Notes under the pieces: model-generated
Seen by the model: the letters and a program-made list of their open reading frames with translations, nothing else
Told to the model about the DNA's origin: nothing
The model's database searches: none
In this document: positions 42,677-52,072 of the stretch, piece by piece
How positions within the stretch are numbered: the first letter of the stretch is position 1
How the letters are laid out: the number at the start of each line of letters is the position of its first letter
From: Micromonospora halotolerans
Lineage (GTDB): Bacteria > Actinomycetota > Actinomycetes > Mycobacteriales > Micromonosporaceae
Reading direction: 5' to 3'
Length of the DNA: 64,000 nucleotides
NCBI RefSeq assembly: GCF_032108445.1
Contig: NZ_CP134876.1
Coordinates: 5,022,001-5,086,000 of the forward strand
Position numbers and translations under genes: made by a program

Positions 42677-43555
42677 TTGGACCGGTTCTTGTTCCTCACC
42701 TTCGGGGGGCTCTCCACCGGCGCGGTCTACGCCGCGTTCGCCCTGGCCCTGGTGCTCATCTGGCGGGCCGCCCGGCTGGTCAACTTCGCCCAGGGCGCGA
42801 TGGCCGTGGCCACCGCGTACGTCGGCTACGCGGTGGCATCCGCGACCGGCTCCTACTGGCTGGGTCTGGGCGCGGCCGTGGTCGCCGGCCTGCTGCTGGG
42901 CGCGCTGGTCGAGCGGGTGCTCATGCGCTTCGTCGGGCACGCCAACCCGCTCAACGAGGTGATCGTCGCCCTCGGCCTGGTGCTGGTCATCCAGGCGGTG
43001 CTCGGCATGGTCTTCGGCAACGGCTACCGGCCGGCTCCCGCCCCGTTCGACACCGACGCGCTCACCGTCGGCGGGGTCGCCGCGCTGTCCCCGTACGACC
43101 TGTGGGTGCTCGGCGCCGTGCTGGTGGTCGTGGTGCTGCTCGCCCTGCTGTTCACCCGCACGCCGATCGGTCTGCGGATGCGGGCCGCCGCGTTCGCCCC
43201 CGAGGTGTCCCGGCTGCTCGGCGTCGACGTCGCCCGGATGCTCACCCTCGGCTGGGCCCTCGCCGCCGCGGTCGGCGCGCTCGCCGGCATGCTGGTCGTC
43301 CCGACCGGGCTGGGGTTGCACCCGCACGCCATGGACCTGGTCTTCGTCGTCGCGTTCACCGCCGCCGTGGTCGGCGGCCTGGACAGCCCGGCCGGCGCGG
43401 TGGTCGGCGGCCTGCTGGTCGGCTTGATCCTCTCGTACGTCACCGGCTACCTGGGCCCGGACACCACCCCGCTGGCCGTCCTCGTCCTGCTGCTGGCCGT
43501 CCTCCTGGTCCGCCCCGGCGGGCTCTTCTCCAGCGCGAAGGCGAGGCACGTGTGA
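42677..43555 (+). CDS. Branched-chain-type ABC transporter permease (LivH-like)
   Basis: Permease of 292 residues with about eight hydrophobic helices. LivH features are GLSTGAVYAAFALALVLIWR, LVNFAQGAMAVATAYVGY and VGGLDSPAGAVVGGLLVGLI. The start is TTG with AGGAAGGA upstream. It forms a heterodimer with the LivM-like protein, whose GTG overlaps its stop. Confidence 0.92.
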   Translation: MDRFLFLTFGGLSTGAVYAAFALALVLIWRAARLVNFAQGAMAVATAYVGYAVASATGSYWLGLGAAVVAGLLLGALVERVLMRFVGHANPLNEVIVALGLVLVIQAVLGMVFGNGYRPAPAPFDTDALTVGGVAALSPYDLWVLGAVLVVVVLLALLFTRTPIGLRMRAAAFAPEVSRLLGVDVARMLTLGWALAAAVGALAGMLVVPTGLGLHPHAMDLVFVVAFTAAVVGGLDSPAGAVVGGLLVGLILSYVTGYLGPDTTPLAVLVLLLAVLLVRPGGLFSSAKARHV

Positions 43556-44691
43556 CCGCCACCCGCCCCTCCACGCGGTCCGACGTGGACCGGCCCGCCC
43601 GGCCGTCCCCGCTGCGCCGGCTGCTGCCCGGCGCGCCCGCCACCACCGGTCCGCGCGGGTCCACCCTGCTGCGCCACCTGGCCGGGGCGGTGCTAGCCGG
43701 CGCCCTGGTCGTGCTGCTCACCAACCAGCTCCCGCCGTACCAGAACCTTCAGGTGGCGCGGGTCTGCGCGTTCCTGTGCGTCACCGCCGGCTACACGGTG
43801 CTGGTCGGGCTCAACGGCCAGCTCTCCCTCGGGCACGGGGCGCTCATGGCCACCGGCGCCTACACGGTGGCGCTCGTGCAGCGGGGGTTCGACGAGCGGG
43901 GCGTGCAGGGGCGGTGGATCCTGCCGCTGTCGCTGCTGGCCGCCGTGGCGGCCACCGCGCTGGCCGGTCTGGTCATCGGGCTGGCGGCCGCCCGGCTGCG
44001 CGGGCCGTACCTGGCCGGCGTGACCCTCGCCGTGGCCACGCTCGTGCCGGCCGTCAGCACGATCTTCACCGGGGTGTTCAACGGCGAGCAGGGCCTGCGC
44101 TTCCCGGCGGAGACCCCGCCGGCGTTCCTGGGCGCCTACTTCCAGCCGGAACGGTGGCTGGCCTGGATCGCGCTGCTCGCCGCGCTGCTGACCGTGCTGC
44201 TCCTGGCCAACCTGGTGCGCAGCCGCTTCGGCCGGTCACTGCGCGCCGTGCGCGACGACGAGGTGGCCGCCCGGCTCGCCGGCATCCACGTGGCCCGCAC
44301 GCAGGTGCTCGCCTTCGTGGTCAGCGCCGGCTGCGCCGGCCTCGGCGGCGGCGTGTACGCGGTGCTCACCGCCACCGTCGCGCCGGGCAAGTTCCCCCTG
44401 GAGCTGTCGCTGTTCCTGCTCATGGCCATCGTGATCGGCGGCCTGGGCAGCCTCACCGGCGCGGTCTGGGGCGCGGTGCTGCTGGTCGCGCTGCAGGACC
44501 TGCCGAGCCTGCTCACCGAGACGTTCAGCCTGTCGGGCGGCCTGGCCCAGCGGCTGGAGGGCAACCTCGCGCTGGCCGTGTTCGGCCTGATCCTCATCGT
44601 CGTCATGCTCGCCGCGCCGGGCGGCCTGCACGGCGCCGTCCGCACCGTCGCCGCCCGGCTGCGCGCCCGTCGCCGCGCGCCGGAGCACTGA
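43552..44691 (+). CDS. Branched-chain-type ABC transporter permease (LivM-like)
   Basis: Permease of 379 residues. About 45 polar residues precede the first helix. LivM features are YTVLVGLNGQLSLGHGALMA, GRSLRAVRDDEVAARLAGIH (the ATPase-contacting loop) and VIGGLGSLTGAVWGAVLLVA. It is longer than typical LivM because of the N-terminal extension. It is coupled to the LivH-like gene through GTGA. Confidence 0.92.
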   Translation: MTATRPSTRSDVDRPARPSPLRRLLPGAPATTGPRGSTLLRHLAGAVLAGALVVLLTNQLPPYQNLQVARVCAFLCVTAGYTVLVGLNGQLSLGHGALMATGAYTVALVQRGFDERGVQGRWILPLSLLAAVAATALAGLVIGLAAARLRGPYLAGVTLAVATLVPAVSTIFTGVFNGEQGLRFPAETPPAFLGAYFQPERWLAWIALLAALLTVLLLANLVRSRFGRSLRAVRDDEVAARLAGIHVARTQVLAFVVSAGCAGLGGGVYAVLTATVAPGKFPLELSLFLLMAIVIGGLGSLTGAVWGAVLLVALQDLPSLLTETFSLSGGLAQRLEGNLALAVFGLILIVVMLAAPGGLHGAVRTVAARLRARRRAPEH

Positions 44692-44743
44692 GCCACCCCG
44701 GTTCCACCCACCCGTTCGCACCGCCGCACCGGAATGGAGAACC

Positions 44744-46015
44744 ATGCGTCCCACCACCCGCCGCATACTCGCGGCCGCCACCGGCCTCGCCCTGCTGGCC
44801 GCCGTGCCGGCCTGCGCCGACGACGAGAAACAGGCCGCCGAGAACGTCCCCGGCGTCACCGACACCGAGATCGTCATCGGCACCCACCAGCCCCTCACCG
44901 GCCCCGCCGCGCCCGGCTACTCGAAGATCTCCGCCGCCACGAAGGCGTACTTCGAGCACATCAACAGCAAGGGCGGGGTGAACGGCCGGAAGATCGTCTA
45001 CAAGGTCATGGACGACGGCTACAACCCCGCCAACACCGAGAACGTGGTCCGCAAGCTGGTGCTCGACGACAAGGTCTTCGCGCTCCTCGGCGGGCTGGGC
45101 ACCCCGACCCACACCAACGTGCTGGAGTTCGTCAAGACCCAGAAGGTGCCCGACCTGTTCGTCTCCTCCGGCAGCCGGAACTGGAACCAGCCCGACAAGT
45201 ACCCGACCACCTTCGGCTGGCAGCCCGACTACACGGTCGAGGGCAAGATCCTGGCCACCTGGGTGAAGCAGCAGTTCCCCGGCGCCAAGGTCTGCCACTT
45301 CGGGCAGAACGACGACTTCGGGCGGGACTCGCTGGCCGGGGTCGAGAAGGTCCTCGGCCCGGTGGCGGCCAAGCAGACCTACACCACGACCAACCAGCAG
45401 GTCGGCCCCGCCATCGGGGCGCTCAAGGCGGCCGGCTGCCAGGTGGTGATCTCGGCGAGCATCCCGGGCTTCACGGCGCTGGCCATGGGGCAGGCCGCCG
45501 GGCAGGGCTTCCGCGCGCAGTGGGTGGTGTCCAACGTGGGCGCCGACTACACCACGCTGTCGAACCAGCTCGGCGACAAGAAGGTGATCCTGGAGGGCAT
45601 GGTCGCCGACAACTACCTGCCGATGGTGGGTGACACGGCGAACCCGTGGATCCAGGAATACACCAAGATCCACCAGAAGTACAACGCGGCCAACCCGATC
45701 GACGGCAACGCGATCTACGGTTACTCGATGGCGTACACCTTCGTGCAGGCGCTGCTCGCCGCCGGCAAGGACCCGACCCGCGAGAAGCTGGTGGAGGCGG
45801 TGCAGAAGGGCGGCTTCCGGGGGCCGGGGCTCACCCCGTTCCGGTACAGCGACGACGTGCACGCCGGCTACAGCGGGGTGCGGCTGAACAAGGTCCAGAA
45901 CGGCGCGCAGGCGTACTTCGGCCCGACGTACACCACGGACGACGGCGACGCCGCGGTCACCGAGTTCACCGAGCCGCCGACCACCCCGCCGGCGGACGCC
46001 ATCCCGACGACCTGA
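44744..46015 (+). CDS. Branched-chain-type ABC transporter substrate-binding lipoprotein
   Basis: Protein of 423 residues of the type I periplasmic-binding fold. The signal peptide ends in LLAAVPAC with Cys24 lipidated. The mature part has TEIVIGTHQPLTGPAAPGYS, INSKGGVNGRKIVYKVMDD and VFALLGGLGTPTHTNVLEFV. The ligand may be branched-chain amino acids, an amide or an aromatic acid, because this family is broad. GGAGAA precedes the ATG. It ends the ABC operon. Confidence 0.93.
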   Translation: MRPTTRRILAAATGLALLAAVPACADDEKQAAENVPGVTDTEIVIGTHQPLTGPAAPGYSKISAATKAYFEHINSKGGVNGRKIVYKVMDDGYNPANTENVVRKLVLDDKVFALLGGLGTPTHTNVLEFVKTQKVPDLFVSSGSRNWNQPDKYPTTFGWQPDYTVEGKILATWVKQQFPGAKVCHFGQNDDFGRDSLAGVEKVLGPVAAKQTYTTTNQQVGPAIGALKAAGCQVVISASIPGFTALAMGQAAGQGFRAQWVVSNVGADYTTLSNQLGDKKVILEGMVADNYLPMVGDTANPWIQEYTKIHQKYNAANPIDGNAIYGYSMAYTFVQALLAAGKDPTREKLVEAVQKGGFRGPGLTPFRYSDDVHAGYSGVRLNKVQNGAQAYFGPTYTTDDGDAAVTEFTEPPTTPPADAIPTT

Positions 46016-46151
46016 CCACCGCCGCGGGCCGGGCGGCCGTCACCGCGGTGGCGGCCGCCCGGCGACGCGCACGTAGAGTGCGACATTCCGGCGTGACGCC
46101 ACCGGGGCGGCGGGTGACGCCGGCCAGGAGCTACGCACAGGGGGCGCACGC

Positions 46152-46778
46152 ATGATCGAGGTGGACGCCGACGCGCCGGCGCGGGTGGACGGCCGGTCGG
46201 CGCGGGCCGAGCGGACCCGGGCCGCCATCGTCGAGGCGCACCTGGCGCTCATCGACGAGGGCGACCTGCGGCCCACCGGGGAGCGGATCGCCGAGCGCGC
46301 CGGGGTGTCCCTGCGCACGCTGTGGACCAACTTCAAGGACATGGAGACCCTGTTCGCCGCGACCGGGCTGCGGGTCAACGAGCGGCTGGACGCGCTCTGG
46401 CGGCCGATCCCGCCCGAGCTGCCGCTCACCCGGCGGATCGCGGAGTTCTGCGACCAGCGGGCCGAGATGCTGGAGGTGCTGGCGCCCTCGGCGCGCGCCT
46501 CGGCGCTGCGGGAGCCGTTCTCCCCGCAGCTGCGGCGCAACCGCGAGGTGGCCATCGCCCGGGTCCGCCACGAGATCGAGCTGGTCTTCGAGCCGGAGCT
46601 GGCGCACGCGGGGGAGGGGCGCGAGCAGTTGCTGGACGCCCTGACCGTGGCCTGCACCTGGGCGGCCTGGGCCATGTTGCGCGACGCCATGGGCCTCGAC
46701 GTGGCGGCGGCCCGGGCCACGCTGGCCCGCACTCTCGGCGCGCTGCTGGTCGACGCCATCGCCTCCGGCCTGCGCTGA
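46152..46778 (+). CDS. TetR-family regulator
   Basis: Protein of 208 residues. The DNA-binding domain reads RAERTRAAIVEAHLALIDEG, then PTGERIAERAGVSLRTLWTNF with the typical recognition helix. The C-terminal ligand domain is helical and not assignable. It follows the ABC operon in the same direction with a gap of about 135 bases, so it could regulate that importer. No operator was recognised. Confidence 0.9.
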   Translation: MIEVDADAPARVDGRSARAERTRAAIVEAHLALIDEGDLRPTGERIAERAGVSLRTLWTNFKDMETLFAATGLRVNERLDALWRPIPPELPLTRRIAEFCDQRAEMLEVLAPSARASALREPFSPQLRRNREVAIARVRHEIELVFEPELAHAGEGREQLLDALTVACTWAAWAMLRDAMGLDVAAARATLARTLGALLVDAIASGLR

Positions 46779-46838
46779 CCGCCGCCGCGCGGCGCAGCCG
46801 CCGGCGCTGACCTGTCCGCGCCCGGCCGGCGGTGCCGC

Positions 46839-47258
46839 TCAGTCGTCGCGCAGCCGGCGCAGGATCCGGGTCAGCTCGTCCCGGTCGGCCGGGTCGAGGG
46901 CGCCGAAGAAGCGTTCCGCCTCGGCGGCCCGGGCCACGCGGATGGCCTCGCCGACCCGGTCGCCCTCCGCGGTGAGCGCGACCAGGGTGGCCCGCCGGTC
47001 GACCGGGTCGGGCCGGCGCTCGACCAGCCCCCGCTCCGCCAGGCCGTCGACCACCTCGGTGGCGGAGCGGGGCGCGATGCGCAGGTGCTCGGCGAGCGCG
47101 CTGAGCCGGACCGCGCCGTGCCGCATGAGCACGGCGAGCGCCCGGGCGTGCCCCGGGTTGATCTCCCAGGGTTCGAGCGTGCGCTTGGACTGGTGGCGCA
47201 GCCGCCGGGCCACGGCCCAGAACGTCTCGGCCAGGCTCTCCTCGTCGCTGCCGGTCAC
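46839..47258 (-). CDS. MarR-family repressor
   Basis: Protein of 139 residues. The winged helix includes NPGHARALAVLMRHGAVRLS, LAEHLRIAPRSATEVVDGLA and the wing ERRPDPVDRRATLVALT. The GTG at 47258 has TACCGT six bases upstream and would be leaderless. An ATG at 47279 would add seven residues but precedes that -10. It is divergent from an ABC exporter, with a perfect operator between them, so it represses both and is probably released by a toxic compound that the exporter removes. Confidence 0.88.
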   Translation of the reverse strand: MTGSDEESLAETFWAVARRLRHQSKRTLEPWEINPGHARALAVLMRHGAVRLSALAEHLRIAPRSATEVVDGLAERGLVERRPDPVDRRATLVALTAEGDRVGEAIRVARAAEAERFFGALDPADRDELTRILRRLRDD

Positions 47259-47285
47259 CGGAATACGGTAGCAGCACATACTGTT

Positions 47286-47306
47286 GTTACCTCATGATGA
47301 GGTAAC
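47286..47306. promoter_or_regulatory. MarR operator
   Basis: GTTACCTCAT and ATGAGGTAAC form a perfect 10-bp inverted repeat around a single G at 47296. It sits between the divergent MarR and exporter genes and covers the expected -35 region of marR. Confidence 0.8.
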
Positions 47307-47342
47307 CTCAGCAATGTCCCCCCGACGAGAGAGAGCACCCCC

Positions 47343-49136
47343 TTGGACGGATTCCGAGACGGCCGCGGCGGCGGCCGGACCACCGTGACCCCCGCCGAGA
47401 AGACGCAGGCCCGCCAGGTGTCGCTGCGCCGGATCGGCGGCCTCTTCACCGCCCACCGCGGCCCCCTCGCCGCCGTGGTGGCGATCATCGTGGCGTCCTC
47501 CGTGATCGCGATGGCGTCGCCCTTCCTGCTGCGTACCGTGATCGACCGCGCCCTCCCGGAGCGGGACCTCACCCTGCTGGCCTGGCTGGTCGCGGGCATG
47601 GTCGGGGTCGCCGCGGTGACCGCCGTGCTCGGCGTGGCGCAGACCTGGATCTCCACCAGCGTGGGGCAGGAGGTCATGCACCGGCTGCGCACCGACGTCT
47701 TCACCCACCTCCAGCGCCAGTCCATCGGCTTCTTCGTCCGCACCCGCACCGGCGAGGTGCAGTCGCGGATCACCAACGACATCGGCGGCATGCAGGCGGT
47801 GGTCACCTCCACGGCCACCTCGATCGCCGCCAACCTCACCACGGTCGTCGCCACCGTGATCGCCATGGTCGCGCTGAGCTGGCGGCTCACCCTGGTCTCG
47901 GTGATCGTGCTGCCGCCCGCCATCTGGCTGACCCGGCGGGTCGCCCGGCTGCGCCGGGAGATCACCGCCCACCGCCAGCGTGAGCTGGCCGACCTCAACG
48001 TCACCATCGAGGAGGGGCTGTCGATCAGCGGCGTGCAGCTGGCCAAGACCCTCGGGGCCGCCGCGACCCTGGTCGAGCGGTTCACCGCCTCCTCCGCCCG
48101 CCTCGTCGACCTGGAACTCCGCTCGGAACTGGCCGGCCGCTGGCGGATGGCCACCATGACGGTGATCTTCGCCGCCATCCCGGCCGTCATCTACCTCGGC
48201 GCCGGGCTGCCCGGCACCGCCGGCACGCTCACCATCGGCACCCTGGTCGCCTTCACCGCCCTCCAGGGCAACCTGTTCCGGCCGCTCATGGGCCTGCTCA
48301 ACGTCGGCGTCTCGCTGACCGCCTCGATGGCGCTGTTCGCCCGGATCTTCGAATACCTGGACCTGCCCGTCGAGGTGGCCGACCCGGTGCGGCCGGTGGC
48401 CGTCGACCCGGCCCGGGTGCGCGGGCACCTGCGCTTCTCCGACGTCACCTTCAGCTACCCGGGCAGCGACACCGCCGCCGTGGCCGGCGTGAGCCTCGAC
48501 GTCCCGGCCGGCACGAGCCTGGCCCTCGTGGGCGAGACCGGCTCCGGCAAGAGCACCCTCGCGGCGCTGATCAGCCGCCTGCACGACCCCGACGCCGGCC
48601 GGATCACCATCGACGGCGTCGACCTGCGCGACGTGCGCCTGGCCGACCTGGCCGCCGTCGTGGGCGTGGTCAGCCAGGAGACCTACCTGCTGCACGCCAC
48701 CGTGCGGGAGAACCTCCGGTACGCCCGCCCCGACGCCACCGACGCCGACATCGAGGCCGCCGCCCGCGCCGCGCAGATCCACGACCTGATCGCCGCGCTG
48801 CCCGACGGGTACGACACCGTGGTCGGCTCCCGCGGCCACCGGTTCTCCGGCGGCGAGAAGCAGCGCCTGGCCATCGCCCGGACGCTGCTGCGCAACCCGC
48901 GGATCCTGGTCCTGGACGAGGCGACCAGCGCCCTGGACACCGAGACCGAGCGCGCCGTGCAGCGGGCCTTCGACGAGCTGGCCCGCGGGCGCACTGTCAT
49001 CACCATCGCGCACCGCCTCTCCACCGTCCGCGACGCCGACCAGATCGCCGTGCTCGACCACGGGCGCATCATCGAGTCCGGCACCCACGACACCCTGCTC
49101 GATCGCGCCGGCCGGTACGCGGCGCTCGCCGCCTGA
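47343..49136 (+). CDS. Multidrug-type ABC exporter, fused permease and ATPase
   Basis: Protein of 597 residues. Six hydrophobic helices lie in residues 30-315. The ATPase has Walker A GETGSGKSTLAALIS, a Q-loop with VGVVSQETYLLHATVRENL, GSRGHRFSGGEKQRLAIART with the signature FSGGE, Walker [14 protein letters not shown] and switch IAHRLSTV. It is a typical BmrA/MsbA-like homodimer. The start is TTG after GAGAGAGAG. Expression is presumably under the divergent MarR repressor. Confidence 0.93.
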   Translation: MDGFRDGRGGGRTTVTPAEKTQARQVSLRRIGGLFTAHRGPLAAVVAIIVASSVIAMASPFLLRTVIDRALPERDLTLLAWLVAGMVGVAAVTAVLGVAQTWISTSVGQEVMHRLRTDVFTHLQRQSIGFFVRTRTGEVQSRITNDIGGMQAVVTSTATSIAANLTTVVATVIAMVALSWRLTLVSVIVLPPAIWLTRRVARLRREITAHRQRELADLNVTIEEGLSISGVQLAKTLGAAATLVERFTASSARLVDLELRSELAGRWRMATMTVIFAAIPAVIYLGAGLPGTAGTLTIGTLVAFTALQGNLFRPLMGLLNVGVSLTASMALFARIFEYLDLPVEVADPVRPVAVDPARVRGHLRFSDVTFSYPGSDTAAVAGVSLDVPAGTSLALVGETGSGKSTLAALISRLHDPDAGRITIDGVDLRDVRLADLAAVVGVVSQETYLLHATVRENLRYARPDATDADIEAAARAAQIHDLIAALPDGYDTVVGSRGHRFSGGEKQRLAIARTLLRNPRILVLDEATSALDTETERAVQRAFDELARGRTVITIAHRLSTVRDADQIAVLDHGRIIESGTHDTLLDRAGRYAALAA

Positions 49137-49163
49137 GCGCCGCGCGTGCCGGCCGGTGGGCCG

Positions 49164-51914
49164 TCACCGCCCCCTGAGGCGGGACGCCAGGTCCAGGGCG
49201 GCCCGGATCGGGTCGTCCGCCCAGCGGCTGGCGAACACGTCGTGCAGCCGCCATCCGGCCCGGGCCAGCGTGCGCTGCCGTTCCAGGTGCGCCGCGACCC
49301 CCTCCGGGTGCACCGCGCAGACGACGCCGACCGCGTCCGCGTCCGTGCCCACGCAGAGGTCGACCCGCCAGCGGCCCACCGGGTACCCGGGCCGCACCGG
49401 CAGCCCGAGCCGGCGCAACTCCTCCGCCAGGTCGGCGGTCCAGCCCGTCACCGGTTCCGCGTCCGGTGCGACCGGCGGGCGGCCCGCGTACGCCAGGTAG
49501 TCACCCACCAGGCCCTCGGGCGACCGCAGGGAGGTGACGACGGCCAGCCGCGCGCGGGCCCGGGTGACCAGCACGTTGAACAGGTTGGGCTCGGCCACGA
49601 ACCGGTGCCGCGACGGCGGGTCGCCGTCGACCAGCCCCAGCGAGGCGATCACCACGTCCGCCTCGCTGCCCTGGAACGCGTGCACGGTGCCCGACCGCAG
49701 GCCGAGGCGCTCGATCTCGTCGACGTCGAACGCGGCCAGCAGCGCCGCCTCCAGTGCGTCCGCCTGCGCGCGGAACGGGCTGACCACCGCGATCCCGCCC
49801 GCCGGTGCGTCGCCCGCGAGCCGCCGCACGAGGTCGAGGGCGGCGGTGACCTCGGCCTGGTTGACGCCGTCGACCACGGTCGCCCCAGCAACGGTCAGCA
49901 CGTCGATGACGTCGGCGCGCTCGTTGCGCGGATGGCGGGTGACCAGCTCCAGCCGATCACCGTAGAACCGGCGCGCGGAGAACTGGATCAGGTGCGGGAC
50001 GGACCGGTGGTGCTCGCCCAGCCAGGTGACCGGGGCGGCGCCGGCCGCCACGTCGAAGGCGCTCGACCGGCGCACGTCGAGCCGGTCGCCGAACCGGTCC
50101 AGACCGTGCCGGCGCAGGGTGGCGGCCACGTCCACGTCGGCCACGAACGACACGAACCGGAGCTGCCGGGGATCGCCGGCCACCAGCGCGCGCCGCGCCC
50201 GGGCCAGCGCCGGCGCGGCCCGCAGCTGGTCGATGTGCGCGGCCTCGTCGAGCACCACCAGGTCGAACATCCCGGGCACCGGCGGCAGCAGGTCCTCGAC
50301 GTCGGTGACCGTACCCACCCACAGCGGCAGGGCCCGCACCAGCGCCTCCGCGTCCAGCCCGGCGAGCAGCTCGCGGCGGCGGTTCCGGCCGGCCCGCAGC
50401 GCCGCGCCGAGCCCGCTGGTGGCACGCCGCGCCGCGCCGGTCCACCGCCGGGCGCTGGCGGCCCGGTGGCGCATCGCCGTGCCGACGGCGCCGGCCAGCG
50501 CGGCGTCCGCCTCCGCGAGGCTGCGCCACGCGGCCGCCAGGTCGGTGCCACCGGTGGCGGCCAGCCGCGCCGCCGCCCGTACCGCACTCGCCGCCTCCAC
50601 GGCCGCCCGCACCCGCTCCATAGGTACGTCGCCGCCCGCGAGCCGGCGCAGCCGCCGTCCGGCACGCGCCCGCCGCCAGCGCCGCCACCAGCCGGCGCCG
50701 GCCGATGTGGCGTCGGCCAGCGCGGAGCGGACCGCGTCCAGGTCGGTGTCCGGGTCGAACAGGCCCGGGGCGTCCCGGCTCAGGGCGGGCAGCAGCGGCT
50801 GCCAGCCCGGCAGCGTGGCGGCCCGGCGTTCCTCGTCGAGGGCGGCGGAGACGCCGGCCGACACGGCCGCCACTCGGTCCCGGGCGGCGGCCACGGCGGC
50901 CTCGTCGGCCCGCAGCGTGGCGTCGTCCGCCCCCGCCGCCGCGCCGCCGGCCAGGTCCGCGGCGATGGTCTCGCGGCGCTCCGCGTCGCCGAACAGCACG
51001 GGCGTCGGCCCGGGGTGGCGGCGCAGCAGCTCGCCCAGCACGTCCGCGGCGTGCACCGACTGGGTGGCCACCAGCACGGATCCGCCCCGGTCGACCGTGT
51101 CCAGCGCGGCGGCGACCAGGGCGTGGCTCTTGCCGTTGCCGGGTGCGCCCGTGACGACCACGACCGGCTCGGTCCTGGTCCGCCGGACCACGTCGCGCTG
51201 GGCGGTGTTCAACGGCAGGGGCGACAGCACCTCGGCGTCGTCGGCCGGGACGTTCCCACCGTCGGCGGCCCGGTCGCCGTAGAGCCGGCCCAGCGCCGTG
51301 TCCGCCAGCCCGGGGCGGCCCGCCCAGCCGAGCAGGATGTCGCGCAGCCGGCCGGCGAGGACGTCGCGGGTGGTGAAAAGCGCGGCGGCGGCGACCCCGG
51401 TCAGCGTGCTCTCGTCGATGCGGCGGGGCGGCCCGGCCAGCACCGCCTCCGGCTTCAGCCCGGCGGCCTCGGCCGCGGCGGTGATCCACGCCGTGGTGCC
51501 GGGCGCGCCGAGCCAGCCCGGCCCGGCGAGGCCCGGGGCGGCCTCGAGCCGGGCGGCCAGGTCCCGGTCCTCGATCAGCGAGGTCAGCTCCAGGTCCCCG
51601 GCCGGCACGATCCGGTAGCCCCGGAGGGTGCGGTCCAGGCGTACCGGCTGGGCCAGCAACGGCACGCGGACCCGCCGGCGGCCCCCGTCGAGGTCGGCCC
51701 CGCCGACGACGAAGGCCAGGCCCCGGCGCAGGATCCGCTCGTCGCGGTGCAGCGCGTCCAGGGCCGCCAGCCGGTCCAGCTTGGTGCCGCGCGGCCCCCG
51801 TTCGGGCTCGGGCAGCCAGACCAGCGGACGGCCGGCGCCGGACACGTCGAAGGTCCGCTCGGCGCCGGCCGGGGCCAGGTCGGCGAGCGCGGTGAGGATC
51901 CTCGCCGCCTCCAT
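49164..51914 (-). CDS. SF1 helicase with C-terminal nuclease-like domain
   Basis: Protein of 916 residues. UPF1/Dna2-like helicase motifs are LPLNTAQRDVV (Q-like), Walker A TGAPGNGKS (residues 255-263), Walker B VVLDEAAHI near 550, VHAFQGSEADVVIASLGL near 745 and LFNVLVTRARARL near 780. An Ala/Arg-rich insertion separates Walker A and B. The last 80 residues (GYPVGRWRVDLCVGTDADAV, then GWRLHDVFASRWADDP) resemble a Vsr/DUF559-type nuclease fold. Helicase-nuclease fusions of this kind often act in DNA repair or antiphage defence. No partner gene is evident. Confidence 0.82.
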   Translation of the reverse strand: MEAARILTALADLAPAGAERTFDVSGAGRPLVWLPEPERGPRGTKLDRLAALDALHRDERILRRGLAFVVGGADLDGGRRRVRVPLLAQPVRLDRTLRGYRIVPAGDLELTSLIEDRDLAARLEAAPGLAGPGWLGAPGTTAWITAAAEAAGLKPEAVLAGPPRRIDESTLTGVAAAALFTTRDVLAGRLRDILLGWAGRPGLADTALGRLYGDRAADGGNVPADDAEVLSPLPLNTAQRDVVRRTRTEPVVVVTGAPGNGKSHALVAAALDTVDRGGSVLVATQSVHAADVLGELLRRHPGPTPVLFGDAERRETIAADLAGGAAAGADDATLRADEAAVAAARDRVAAVSAGVSAALDEERRAATLPGWQPLLPALSRDAPGLFDPDTDLDAVRSALADATSAGAGWWRRWRRARAGRRLRRLAGGDVPMERVRAAVEAASAVRAAARLAATGGTDLAAAWRSLAEADAALAGAVGTAMRHRAASARRWTGAARRATSGLGAALRAGRNRRRELLAGLDAEALVRALPLWVGTVTDVEDLLPPVPGMFDLVVLDEAAHIDQLRAAPALARARRALVAGDPRQLRFVSFVADVDVAATLRRHGLDRFGDRLDVRRSSAFDVAAGAAPVTWLGEHHRSVPHLIQFSARRFYGDRLELVTRHPRNERADVIDVLTVAGATVVDGVNQAEVTAALDLVRRLAGDAPAGGIAVVSPFRAQADALEAALLAAFDVDEIERLGLRSGTVHAFQGSEADVVIASLGLVDGDPPSRHRFVAEPNLFNVLVTRARARLAVVTSLRSPEGLVGDYLAYAGRPPVAPDAEPVTGWTADLAEELRRLGLPVRPGYPVGRWRVDLCVGTDADAVGVVCAVHPEGVAAHLERQRTLARAGWRLHDVFASRWADDPIRAALDLASRLRGR

Positions 51915-51974
51915 CGCCCGCCGATTCTGCCGTACGCGGGCGCGGACGACCTGCCGCCTGTGACGGGGTTGTAG

Positions 51975-51984
51975 GAAACTTTTG
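51975..51984. promoter_or_regulatory. GAAACTTTTG element upstream of the M23 peptidase gene
   Basis: GAAACTTTTG matches nine of ten bases of the element before the GH25 lysozyme gene at 37804. It lies 89 bases before the start codon, in a locally AT-rich stretch that also holds a TAGCTATTTA promoter-like sequence. Confidence 0.35.
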
Positions 51985-52072
51985 CCTGTGCATTCATGCG
52001 TGTAGCTATTTACCTCAGGCGACGGGCACCCATAGCATCGATCCACATCGCTGATCGTGGGAGAGGGGACCG

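Noticed and set aside
49146..51974. A 942-codon open frame on the plus strand opposite the helicase gene
   Set aside because: It has no conserved motif and is dominated by Gly, Arg, Gln and Pro. The minus strand has all helicase motifs.
51960..52072. A c-di-AMP (ydaO-type) riboswitch before the M23 peptidase gene, common for such genes in actinobacteria
   Set aside because: The space is only about 110 bases and none of the conserved ydaO blocks is visible.
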